Origin: Novosphingobium sp. EMRT-2
GTDB lineage: Bacteria; Pseudomonadota; Alphaproteobacteria; Sphingomonadales; Sphingomonadaceae
Direction of reading: 5' to 3'
DNA: 64,000 bases
NCBI RefSeq assembly: GCF_005145025.1
Contig: NZ_CP039697.1
Span: forward strand, 620,001-684,000
Within the stretch, counting starts at the first letter, position 1, and every line of letters begins with the position of its first letter. The position numbers and the translations under genes are program-made. The notes below the pieces were generated by a model. The model was not told where the DNA came from, made no database searches, and saw only the letters and a list, made by a program, of their open reading frames with translations. Of the stretch, positions 18,083-25,363 are shown piece by piece.

Positions 18083-18621
18083 TCGATCCCGTTCTCGCGC
18101 TGCTGCCCGCGATCGGCGCGGGATGCCTGTTCCTGTCGGCGGGCGTGCACAAAATGCGCGATTTTACGCGTTTCGTGCCTACTCTCGCCGCCTATCGCCT
18201 TCTGCCGGCAGGGTGGGAGCCCGTGGGTGCGCCGGCGGTGATCGCGGCCGAAATCACGGCCGGCGCGGCGGCGCTGGCCAGCCCCCTGTGGCCTGCTCTC
18301 GGCCGCGCCGGCGTGCTCGGTTGCGCGCTGCTATTGGGGGCTTATGCGGCCGCTATCGCCATCAATCTTCTGCGTGGGAACACGCGGATCGACTGCGGCT
18401 GTCTCGGCTTCGGCGCGCGCGTGCCCGAACTGCGCTGGGGCTTGGTGGGCCGCAACGCGCTGCTGCTTCTGGCGGTTTTGCTGGCTCTACTGCCCGTTTC
18501 CCCCCGCCCGCTGGTGTGGCTCGATGCCGTCACCCTGCTCGGCGGCCTCGCGCTGATGGCGCTGATTCATGCCGGCGCCGACATGGCGCTGCACCTTCCC
18601 CGCAAGGAGATCCGCTCGTGA
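18079..18621 (+). CDS. mauE: MauE-like membrane protein for amine dehydrogenase maturation
   Basis: 180 residues with about four to five hydrophobic segments and the DoxX/MauE core (LLPAIGAGCLFLSAGVHKM near the start and IDCGCLGFG around 95-105). Family members are needed, with MauD, for forming the disulfides and stability of the light chain; the paired cysteines in DCGC are consistent with a DsbB-like redox role. The start overlaps mauB by 4 bp (ATGA) and its stop overlaps the mauD GTG start. Confidence 0.9.
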   Translation: MIDPVLALLPAIGAGCLFLSAGVHKMRDFTRFVPTLAAYRLLPAGWEPVGAPAVIAAEITAGAAALASPLWPALGRAGVLGCALLLGAYAAAIAINLLRGNTRIDCGCLGFGARVPELRWGLVGRNALLLLAVLLALLPVSPRPLVWLDAVTLLGGLALMALIHAGADMALHLPRKEIRS

Positions 18622-19247
18622 CCAATGCCGTGATTGCCGCGCTGATCGCGCTGTGGGTTCTGGTGCTCGTGCTGGCGCTGGTCGTCGTCGCGCTGCTGCG
18701 GCAGGTGGGGATGCTGCACGAACGGCTCGGCCCGGTCGGCGCGCTGATGCTGCCGGGTGGCCCGGAAGTGGGGCAGGAGACGCCGGCGTTCGAACTGGAA
18801 GCCATCGACGGCCGCGCCGTCCGCATCGGCGGGACGGCGGACGGGCGATCGACCCTGCTGTTCTTCCTTTCGCCGACCTGCCCGGTGTGCAAGTCGTTGA
18901 TCCCCGTGGTCAAATCGATCGCGCGCGAACAGGGGGACGCGTTGCAGGTGGTGCTGGCCAGCGATGGCGATGCGCAAGCGCAATACGAAATGGTGGTGCG
19001 CGAACGGCTGGAGGCGTTCCCGCTGGTGCTGTCGACGCCGCTCGGCATCGCTTTCCAGGTGTCGAAGCTGCCCCACGCCGTGCTGATCGACGCCAACAAT
19101 CAGATCGTGGCCAAGGGCCTCATCAATAACCGCGAACATCTTGAAAGCCTGTTCGAAGCGAGCCGGATCGGCGTTGCCTCGCTGCAGGATTTCCAGCGCG
19201 CCCGCGCGGCGGGGCTGCTGGGGCAGAACCAGGGAAGCAAAGCATGA
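18618..19247 (+). CDS. mauD: MauD-like membrane-anchored thioredoxin-fold protein
   Basis: A GTG start at 18618 overlaps the mauE stop (GTGA) and gives 209 residues. An N-terminal membrane anchor (about 5-28) is followed by a thioredoxin domain with the redox motif CPVC at 88-91 (FFLSPTCPVCKSL) and a cis-proline region (SKLPHAVLID). MauD acts in the periplasm as a thiol-disulfide oxidoreductase or isomerase that helps form the many disulfides of the MauA light chain, whose gene follows with a 4-bp overlap. Confidence 0.92.
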   Translation: MTNAVIAALIALWVLVLVLALVVVALLRQVGMLHERLGPVGALMLPGGPEVGQETPAFELEAIDGRAVRIGGTADGRSTLLFFLSPTCPVCKSLIPVVKSIAREQGDALQVVLASDGDAQAQYEMVVRERLEAFPLVLSTPLGIAFQVSKLPHAVLIDANNQIVAKGLINNREHLESLFEASRIGVASLQDFQRARAAGLLGQNQGSKA

Positions 19248-19765
19248 GAAGACTGGACCGCGCCGCCGAATACCTGGCCCGCAGCGCCGCGCGCGGCACA
19301 TCGCGCCGGGGCTTCATCGGGCGGCTGGGCGCTTTCCTGACCGTATCGGGCGCCGCCACGCTGCTGCCGGTGGCGCGCGCGCGGGCGGAACGCGCGCCCA
19401 ATCCCGTGCAGGTGCAGGAACAGGGCGATCCGATGTCTTGCGAATACTGGCGCTATTGCGCGGTGGACGGCTTCCTCTGTTCGTGCTGCGGCGGTTCGGC
19501 ATCGTCGTGCCCGCCGGGAACCGAGCCTTCGCCGATCACCTGGGTCGGCACCTGCCGCAACCCGGTGGACGGGCGCAACTACATCATCAGCTACAACGAT
19601 TGCTGCGGCAAGGCGGCGTGCGGGCGGTGCAATTGCAGCCGCGACGAAGGCGCGACGCCAACCTACCAGCCGACCACGTCGAACGATCTCGACTGGTGTC
19701 TCGGCACGCAGGCGGGGGTCGCCTACCACTGCTCCACGTCGGTCGTGCTCGGACCGGCGGACTGA
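19244..19765 (+). CDS. mauA: Amine dehydrogenase TTQ-bearing light subunit, MauA/AauA-like
   Basis: 173 residues with a twin-arginine signal (TSRRGFIGRLG, 20-30), as known for MauA. The two tryptophans that become tryptophan tryptophylquinone are conserved at W100 (PITWVGTC) and W151 (DLDWCLG), 51 apart exactly as Trp57/Trp108 of the Paracoccus enzyme; the catalytic and maturation aspartates correspond to D119 (YNDCC) and D75 (AVDG). Fourteen cysteines follow the signal, two more (C82, C126) than the twelve of Paracoccus MADH, at positions that are Ser there. It oxidises primary amines to aldehyde plus ammonia in the periplasm. No mauG gene, needed for TTQ formation in mau systems, is in the window. 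Confidence 0.95.
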   Translation: MRRLDRAAEYLARSAARGTSRRGFIGRLGAFLTVSGAATLLPVARARAERAPNPVQVQEQGDPMSCEYWRYCAVDGFLCSCCGGSASSCPPGTEPSPITWVGTCRNPVDGRNYIISYNDCCGKAACGRCNCSRDEGATPTYQPTTSNDLDWCLGTQAGVAYHCSTSVVLGPAD

Positions 19766-19776
19766 CGGCGCGGGGC

Positions 19777-20214
19777 GTGCGGCGACCGGTTGTCCTGCTC
19801 CCGTTGGCGCTGGTGTTCGGCGTCGCCGCGACCGGCACGGCGTCGGACGAGCGCGCGCACCGCGCCTGGGTGGACTATGCGCTGCACTGCCAGGGATGCC
19901 ACTTGCCCGACGGGCGCGGCATGGCCGGCAAAGTGCCCGACATGCGCGGGCAGCTCGGTCCTTTCGCGGCCTTGCCGGGCGGGCGCGAGTATCTGGTGCG
20001 CGTGCCCGGCGTTTCCACCTCACGCCTCAGCGATGCCGACGTCGCCCGGCTGATGAACTGGCTGGTCCGCCGGATGGGGCCGATGCCGGCGGGGTTCGAA
20101 GACTACACAGCCGAGGAAGTGACGCGGCTGCGCGCGGACTGGCTACGGTCGCCGGGTCCGGTCCGCGCCCGGCTCAAGGCGGCAATGGCCGAGGCGCGGG
20201 TTCAGGCTCGCTGA
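19777..20214 (+). CDS. Periplasmic monohaem cytochrome c
   Basis: A GTG at 19777, 11 bp after mauA, gives 145 residues: a short signal peptide (VRRPVVLLPLALVFGVAATGTA), then a class I-like haem motif CQGCH at 38-42. The reading frame extends upstream but only antisense or out of frame with mauD/mauA, so this start is preferred. Position directly after the light-subunit gene suggests it is the electron acceptor, in place of the copper protein amicyanin, as in aromatic amine dehydrogenase clusters that carry a small cytochrome gene. Its 3' end overlaps the convergent MFS gene by 13 bp. Confidence 0.8.
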   Translation: MRRPVVLLPLALVFGVAATGTASDERAHRAWVDYALHCQGCHLPDGRGMAGKVPDMRGQLGPFAALPGGREYLVRVPGVSTSRLSDADVARLMNWLVRRMGPMPAGFEDYTAEEVTRLRADWLRSPGPVRARLKAAMAEARVQAR

Positions 20215-21521
20215 CCCGCAACGAAGGCGCGCAATGGCTTGCATCCGGGCGCGAGGATGGCCGCCGCGCCCACGCCGCCGACCACGGTCACCAGCGCGAG
20301 CGATCGCACGATCCCCGCGCCCGCGCCGAACAGATGGTCGTTTAGCAGGCCGATCAGTAGCGTTCCCGCCCCCGCGCCCAGCAGCGACGTACAGCAGATC
20401 AGCAGCGCCGAGACCCGCGCGCGCATGGCCGGCGGCGCGACGATCTGGACGAGCGCGCCCGACGGTGCGATGGGAAACGACGAAAAGAACTGTAAACCCG
20501 CCAGCAGCGCCAGGCCCGTGCCCGGCGAAGGCGCGAAGGCCAGCGCGCCGCCGAACAGCGCGGAACATAGCCCCCCGATCATGCCGACGCGCAGCGCGCC
20601 ATCCCCCCGTCCGCTGCGGCGGTCGAGCAGGTCCATCAGCCAGCCGCTGGCATAGGCGCCGCCGCCGCCCGCGCAGGTCGCGATCAGGCCGAGCCATAGC
20701 CCGGCCTCGCGCGTGTCGAAGCCAAAGGCGCGGGTCAGCACGGCCGGCGCCCAGGCCAGCGTGCCGAACAGCGCCCAGCCGGTCAGGGCATAGCCGGCAA
20801 GGTGCGGGCCGAAGATCGCGCGATGCCGGCGCATCATGGCGAAGACCGCGCCGATGCCCGGCGGGGAGGCTGCCTGTTCCGCTCTCGCCGTAGGGCGAGG
20901 GTCGCGCACGGTCATGGCGACAATCAGCGCCAGTAGCAGGCCCGGCAGCCCCACGATCATGAAGCAGAGCTGCCATGGCCGCAGCGCCAGGCCCGCAATA
21001 TGCACCGTGCCGTGCGCCGTCGCCGCCGCGATCACCGCGCCGCCCGCGACGAAGGCGAGCCCCGCGCCCACAAACGAGCCGAGCGAATAGACCGCCAGCG
21101 CCCGGCCCAACTTTTCGCGGGAAAAGAGATCGGCGATCAGCGATTGCGTGGCGGGGGAAAGAGCGCCTTCGCCCGCCCCCACCATCACGCGCGCGCCGAA
21201 CAGCGCGGCGAAGCTGCCGGCAAGGCCGCAGGCGGCGGTGGCGAGGCTCCACACGGCGATGCCGGCGGAGATGACCGCCGGGCGCGCCATCCGGTCCGAA
21301 AAGCCGGCGATCGGCACGCCGAGCGTGGCGTAGAAGATCGCGAAGGCGAAGCCGTGCAGCAGGCCGAACTGGGTATCGCTGATGCCGAGATCGGCCTGGA
21401 TCGGCCCGATCAGCAGCGACAGGATCTGCCGGTCGACGAACGACAGCACGTAGGCCGCCATGCAGATCGCCACGACATACCACGATGCGGCGCTGTCCTG
21501 TGCGATGGTCCGGTCACGCAT
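20202..21521 (-). CDS. MFS transporter, spinster-like
   Basis: ATG 21521 gives 439 residues with about twelve transmembrane segments. The N-terminal half shows AYVLSFVDRQILSLLIGPIQ and the GFAFAIFYATLGVPIAGFSDR loop typical of the spinster/ACS-like MFS carriers common in sphingomonads beside aromatic catabolic genes. The start overlaps the dioxygenase stop by 8 bp, making it the third gene of a leftward operon (maleylacetate reductase, dioxygenase, carrier). It probably imports the aromatic acid or phenol that feeds the pathway. The last 13 bp overlap the convergent cytochrome gene. Confidence 0.88.
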   Translation of the reverse strand: MRDRTIAQDSAASWYVVAICMAAYVLSFVDRQILSLLIGPIQADLGISDTQFGLLHGFAFAIFYATLGVPIAGFSDRMARPAVISAGIAVWSLATAACGLAGSFAALFGARVMVGAGEGALSPATQSLIADLFSREKLGRALAVYSLGSFVGAGLAFVAGGAVIAAATAHGTVHIAGLALRPWQLCFMIVGLPGLLLALIVAMTVRDPRPTARAEQAASPPGIGAVFAMMRRHRAIFGPHLAGYALTGWALFGTLAWAPAVLTRAFGFDTREAGLWLGLIATCAGGGGAYASGWLMDLLDRRSGRGDGALRVGMIGGLCSALFGGALAFAPSPGTGLALLAGLQFFSSFPIAPSGALVQIVAPPAMRARVSALLICCTSLLGAGAGTLLIGLLNDHLFGAGAGIVRSLALVTVVGGVGAAAILAPGCKPLRAFVAGQRA

Positions 21522-22356
21522 GGGCCGGTGCCAGCACGAAATCGAAAGCGCAGCGCCACGGCGTCGCGGCATCGGGTGTGGGTTCGTAGTCCACGATCAG
21601 CGGCGCCTTAACGCCGAACACCGCATCGCTTTCCAGCCATGCGTCGCCGGCAACGAACGTATGCGTCACCAGCCGGTCGAAACCGGGCGCAGAGATGATG
21701 AAATGGGTATGCGCCGGGCGCCACGGATGCCGCCCGGTCGCTTCGAGCATCTGGCCCACCGGACCGTCATACGGGATGGGATAGGATACGGGCTTGATAC
21801 CGATGAAGGCGTATCGTCCGTCCTTATCGGTTAAAAATCGACCTCGATTATTCCATTGTGGTTGTACGCCGGGTTGCTGAACATCGTAAAAGCCATCGGC
21901 GTTGTCCGACCATACGTCGATCTCCGCGCCGGCGATGGGCTGGCCGGCGATGTCGGTCACCATACCTTCGAACAGGCAGGCTTCGCCTCCGCCATCTAGA
22001 CAGATGCTTGCGCCCATCTCCCGCACCGGCGCGCCGGCGACGTGGAAAGGCCCGAGCACCGTGTTCTGCGTGGCCTTGTCCGGCCGGCGGTTGTTGATCG
22101 CATCGACCAGCATCGATGCGCCCAGCACGTCGCTCAGCAGGATGAACTCCTGCCGTTCCGCGCTGCAGATGCGGCCGGTGGCGGTCAGGAAATCGATCGC
22201 CGTGGCCCATTCCTCGCCTGTCAGCTCGACGTCCTTGATGAAGGCGTGCAGGTGCGTGACCAGCGAGCGCATGATCCGGTCAAGGCGCGGGTCGATGTCC
22301 GCGCCCAGCCGGGCGTTGACCGCCTCGGCCGATTGCGCCTCCGTAAAATAGCTCAT
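21514..22356 (-). CDS. Intradiol ring-cleavage dioxygenase, hydroxyquinol 1,2-dioxygenase type
   Basis: 280 residues with the N-terminal dimerisation helix domain (1-100) and the catalytic domain. The non-haem Fe(III) ligands are visible: Tyr157 (DGFYDVQQP), Tyr192 (VSYPIPYDGPVG), His216 and His218 (RPAHTHFII). The long N-terminal domain and length match hydroxyquinol/catechol 1,2-dioxygenases; the adjacent maleylacetate reductase makes hydroxyquinol the best substrate guess, giving maleylacetate. Catechol or chlorocatechol remain possible. The gene is 28 bp after the reductase in the same operon; a hydroxylase that makes hydroxyquinol is not in the window. Confidence 0.9.
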   Translation of the reverse strand: MSYFTEAQSAEAVNARLGADIDPRLDRIMRSLVTHLHAFIKDVELTGEEWATAIDFLTATGRICSAERQEFILLSDVLGASMLVDAINNRRPDKATQNTVLGPFHVAGAPVREMGASICLDGGGEACLFEGMVTDIAGQPIAGAEIDVWSDNADGFYDVQQPGVQPQWNNRGRFLTDKDGRYAFIGIKPVSYPIPYDGPVGQMLEATGRHPWRPAHTHFIISAPGFDRLVTHTFVAGDAWLESDAVFGVKAPLIVDYEPTPDAATPWRCAFDFVLAPAHA

Positions 22357-22384
22357 GCGCCTTGCTCCCTGATGATTGGCCCGG

Positions 22385-23443
22385 TCATGCCGGTTGCTCT
22401 CCCTGCCACGCCCGTGCCAGCAGGTCGCGGATCGGTCCGCGTTCGACCGGGCGCGGGTTGGGATAGGTGTTCTGCGTGGCCAGTGTGGCGGCGCGGTCGA
22501 TATCGCTTTCCGCCATGCCGAGCGCGGCGAGCGAGGTTGGCGCGCCCAGGTCGCGCGCCAGCCGGTGCAGCGCCCGCGCGGGATCGTCGCCCAACGCTTG
22601 CGCCAGCGGGGCGAGTTCCGCCACCGCCGCCGGGGTGTTGTAGGCCAGCGCGTGCGGCAGGATCACGGTATGCACCTCCGCATGGGGCAGGCCGAAGCTG
22701 CCGCCCAGCGTGTGGCACAGCTTGTGGTGCAGCGACATCCCGACCGCGCCCAGCACCGTGCCGCACAGCCATGCCGCATAGAGCGCATTCGTGCGCGCGG
22801 GCAGATGCAGCGGATCGGCGGCGATGCGGGGCAGGGCTTCCACCATGGCGCGTGCGCCTTCCAGCGCCATCAGGCTGGAAACGGGATTGCGATCCGGCGC
22901 GTAGAGCGCCTCCACCGCGTGCGCGATGGCGTTGAAGCCGCTGGTAATGCTGGTCGGCAGGGGCAGGTCCAGCGTGAGATCGGGATCGTAAAGCACCAGA
23001 TCGGGCAGCAGCCGGGGATCGCGCACCGTCGTCTTCATACCCGCCGCCGTCTGCCCCAGCACGGGCGTCACTTCCGAGCCGGCATAGGTGGTGGCGACGA
23101 TCGCCTGCCGGCAGCCGGTGTGCAGGGCGATCGCCTTGGCTAGGCCAACCGCCGTGCCGCCGCCGTAAGCGAGCACGCCATCGGCATCCACGTCGCGAAA
23201 TTCGGCGAGCGCGGCTTCGGTCACCTCGACTGGGGTGTGCATCGTGGCATGGGCGAAATGGCTGGCGATCCTGCTTTCGAGCGGTTCGGCAATCGCCTGC
23301 GCCTTGTCCCGCTGCCCCGGCGTCGAAACCAGCAGCAGCCGGCGGCAGCCGAGCGTTTCGATTTCCCCGGCAAGGTGTGCCGCGATCCCTGGCCCGAAGA
23401 GGATGCGTGCGGGCAACGTGGTATAGGCGAAGCGGTCGAGCAT
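22385..23443 (-). CDS. Maleylacetate reductase (iron-containing alcohol dehydrogenase family)
   Basis: ATG 23443, with AGGAGG seven bases upstream, gives 352 residues. The N-terminal nucleotide-binding half shows YGGGTAVGLAKAIALHTG and TTYAGSEVTP, and the C-terminal helical domain the metal-site region GMSLHHKLCHTLGGSFGLPHAEVH, all characteristic of maleylacetate reductases. It reduces maleylacetate to 3-oxoadipate with NAD(P)H, the step after hydroxyquinol cleavage. It is the first gene of the leftward operon with the dioxygenase and MFS carrier, divergent from the ECHDC3-like gene. Confidence 0.92.
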   Translation of the reverse strand: MLDRFAYTTLPARILFGPGIAAHLAGEIETLGCRRLLLVSTPGQRDKAQAIAEPLESRIASHFAHATMHTPVEVTEAALAEFRDVDADGVLAYGGGTAVGLAKAIALHTGCRQAIVATTYAGSEVTPVLGQTAAGMKTTVRDPRLLPDLVLYDPDLTLDLPLPTSITSGFNAIAHAVEALYAPDRNPVSSLMALEGARAMVEALPRIAADPLHLPARTNALYAAWLCGTVLGAVGMSLHHKLCHTLGGSFGLPHAEVHTVILPHALAYNTPAAVAELAPLAQALGDDPARALHRLARDLGAPTSLAALGMAESDIDRAATLATQNTYPNPRPVERGPIRDLLARAWQGEQPA

Positions 23444-23572
23444 GGGCCTCCTGCGGGAAAGGCGCATGGTGGGCGGCGGCAGCAAGGCGCAAAATCGGTT
23501 TTTCGCAATCGCTGTACGCTATACGAAGCAAAATCCGGTATCGGCCACAACAGGATCGAGGATGCACGCAAG

Positions 23573-24367
23573 ATGACGTCTGCCAGCCACGATGAACCCC
23601 TCGTCCTCGTGCATCGCGATCGGGGGCGCTTCGATCTGGTGCTCAACCGCCCGGCGCAGTTCAACGCGCTGTCGGAAGAGATGCTCGCGGCGCTGAAAGC
23701 CGAGCTGGCCGTTGTCGCGGCCGATCCCGCTGCGCGCTGCGTGGTGCTGTCCGGCGCGGGCCGCGCGTTTTGCGCGGGGCATGACTTGCGCCAGATGCGC
23801 GCCACGCCCGACATTGCCTATTATCGCGATCTGTTCGGTGCCTGTACCGAGGTGATGCAGGCCATCGCCGCCTTGCCGTTGCCGGTGATCGCGCGCGTGC
23901 ACGGCATCGCCACGGCGGCGGGATGCCAGCTCGTCGCCAGCTGCGATCTCGCGGTCGCCTCCTCCGAGGCGCGGTTCGCCGTTTCGGGGATCAACGTCGG
24001 CCTGTTCTGCTCGACGCCGGCTGTTGCGCTCTCGCGCAACGTGCCGGCCAAGCGCGCGTTCGAGATGCTGGTGACGGGGCAGTTTATCGATGCGGCCACG
24101 GCGGAGAGCTGGGGTCTGACCAACCGGACCGTCGCGCCCGGGGATCTCGATGCGGCGGTAGATGATTTCGTTCGCACGATCATGGCCAAGAGCCCCGCCG
24201 CGATCCGCCATGGCAAGGCGCTGTTCCATGCCCAGCGCGAACGCCCGAGCGCTGATGCCTATGCGCTGGCTACGGAGGTGATGGCGCGGAACATGATGGA
24301 GGAAGACGCCGGCGAAGGTATCGACGCCTTCCTGCAAAAGCGGGCGCCGGTATGGGCGGGCGCTTAG
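23573..24367 (+). CDS. Enoyl-CoA hydratase/isomerase family protein, ECHDC3-like
   Basis: ATG 23573 gives 264 residues; the frame is open back to 23237 but overlaps the divergent reductase. The crotonase fold is clear (LNRPAQFNALSEEML, GAGRAFCAGHDLRQM, HGIATAAGCQLVASCDLAVAS, GINVGLFCSTPAVALSRNVP). The last two segments match the ECHDC3 subgroup closely. In it the hydratase Glu144 position is Gln (AAGCQL), and the second Glu is also absent, so classical hydratase activity is doubtful. Its role in the aromatic or fatty acyl-CoA pathway is unknown. It overlaps the next gene by 16 bp. Confidence 0.87.
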   Translation: MTSASHDEPLVLVHRDRGRFDLVLNRPAQFNALSEEMLAALKAELAVVAADPAARCVVLSGAGRAFCAGHDLRQMRATPDIAYYRDLFGACTEVMQAIAALPLPVIARVHGIATAAGCQLVASCDLAVASSEARFAVSGINVGLFCSTPAVALSRNVPAKRAFEMLVTGQFIDAATAESWGLTNRTVAPGDLDAAVDDFVRTIMAKSPAAIRHGKALFHAQRERPSADAYALATEVMARNMMEEDAGEGIDAFLQKRAPVWAGA

Positions 24368-25356
24368 GCGTGGCGATGGGGAAGGAAGAGCGTTTGGAAG
24401 CCGTGGCGGACCGCTACGCGGGGATGGTTGCCGTCCCGGCTGGCACTTTCACGATGGGATCGGAAGCGTTCTATCCGGAAGAAGCGCCGCTGCGCCGCGT
24501 GAAGGTCGATGCCTTTCACATCGACGAGACGCCCGTGACCAACCGCCAGTTCGCGCGCTTCGTGGAGGCAACGGGGCATGTGACGCAGGCCGAGATCGCG
24601 CCCGATCCGAAGGACTATCCCGATATGTTGCCGGGCATGGACCGCGCCGGATCGCTGGTGTTCCGCAAGACGCGCGGGCCGGTGGATATGAGCGCGCCGG
24701 GCAACTGGTGGCACTTCGAATTCGGGGCGGACTGGCGCCATCCGCTTGGCCCCGGCAGTTCGCTGGACGATCTGGACCTGTGGGACCACCCGGTCGTGCA
24801 TGTCGCATGGGCGGATGCCGATGCCTATGCGCGCTGGGCGGGCAAGGATCTGCCGACCGAAGCCGAATACGAATATGCCGCGCGCGGCGGCCTGGAAGGC
24901 CGCGAATACGCCTGGGGCGACGAGCTGGCGCCGGGCGGGCAGATGCTGGCGAACTACTGGCAGGGCCTGTTCCCCTTCGCCAACCAGTGCCTGGACGGAT
25001 GGGAGCGGACCTCGCCGGTGCGGTCCTTCCCGCCCAACGGCTATGGCCTGTACGACATGATCGGCAACACCTGGGAATGGACGCGAGACTGGTGGAGCGA
25101 CCATGCGGCGCAGGTCGATCTCAAGAAGCCGAAAGGCTCCTGCTGCACGGTTTCCAACCCGCGCGGCGGCAAGCTGAAAGGCAGCTACGACCCGGCGCAG
25201 CCGACGGTGCGGATCGGGCGCAAGGTGCTGAAGGGTGGATCGCACCTGTGCGCGGCGAACTATTGCCAGCGCTACCGCCCGGCGGCGCGCCACCCGGAAA
25301 TGGTCGATACCTCCACCACGCACATCGGCTTTCGCTGCGTGGTGCGCGCGGGCTGA
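24352..25356 (+). CDS. Formylglycine-generating enzyme (SUMF1 family)
   Basis: 334 residues from ATG 24352; ATG 24376 is an equally plausible start. The FGE-sulfatase fold runs from MVAVPAGTFTMGSEAFYPEEAP to THIGFRCVVRAG. The copper-binding active-site cysteines of true FGEs are both present, C300 and C305, in GGSHLCAANYCQRYRPAAR, so this is a genuine converting enzyme rather than one of the many SUMF1-fold relatives. It turns the sulfatase active-site Cys into formylglycine in the cytoplasm. The obvious client is the sulfatase at 27655-29376, two genes away on the other strand. It overlaps the ECHDC3-like gene, so it is expressed from that promoter. Confidence 0.92.
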   Translation: MGGRLGVAMGKEERLEAVADRYAGMVAVPAGTFTMGSEAFYPEEAPLRRVKVDAFHIDETPVTNRQFARFVEATGHVTQAEIAPDPKDYPDMLPGMDRAGSLVFRKTRGPVDMSAPGNWWHFEFGADWRHPLGPGSSLDDLDLWDHPVVHVAWADADAYARWAGKDLPTEAEYEYAARGGLEGREYAWGDELAPGGQMLANYWQGLFPFANQCLDGWERTSPVRSFPPNGYGLYDMIGNTWEWTRDWWSDHAAQVDLKKPKGSCCTVSNPRGGKLKGSYDPAQPTVRIGRKVLKGGSHLCAANYCQRYRPAARHPEMVDTSTTHIGFRCVVRAG

Positions 25357-25363
25357 TCGGCGC

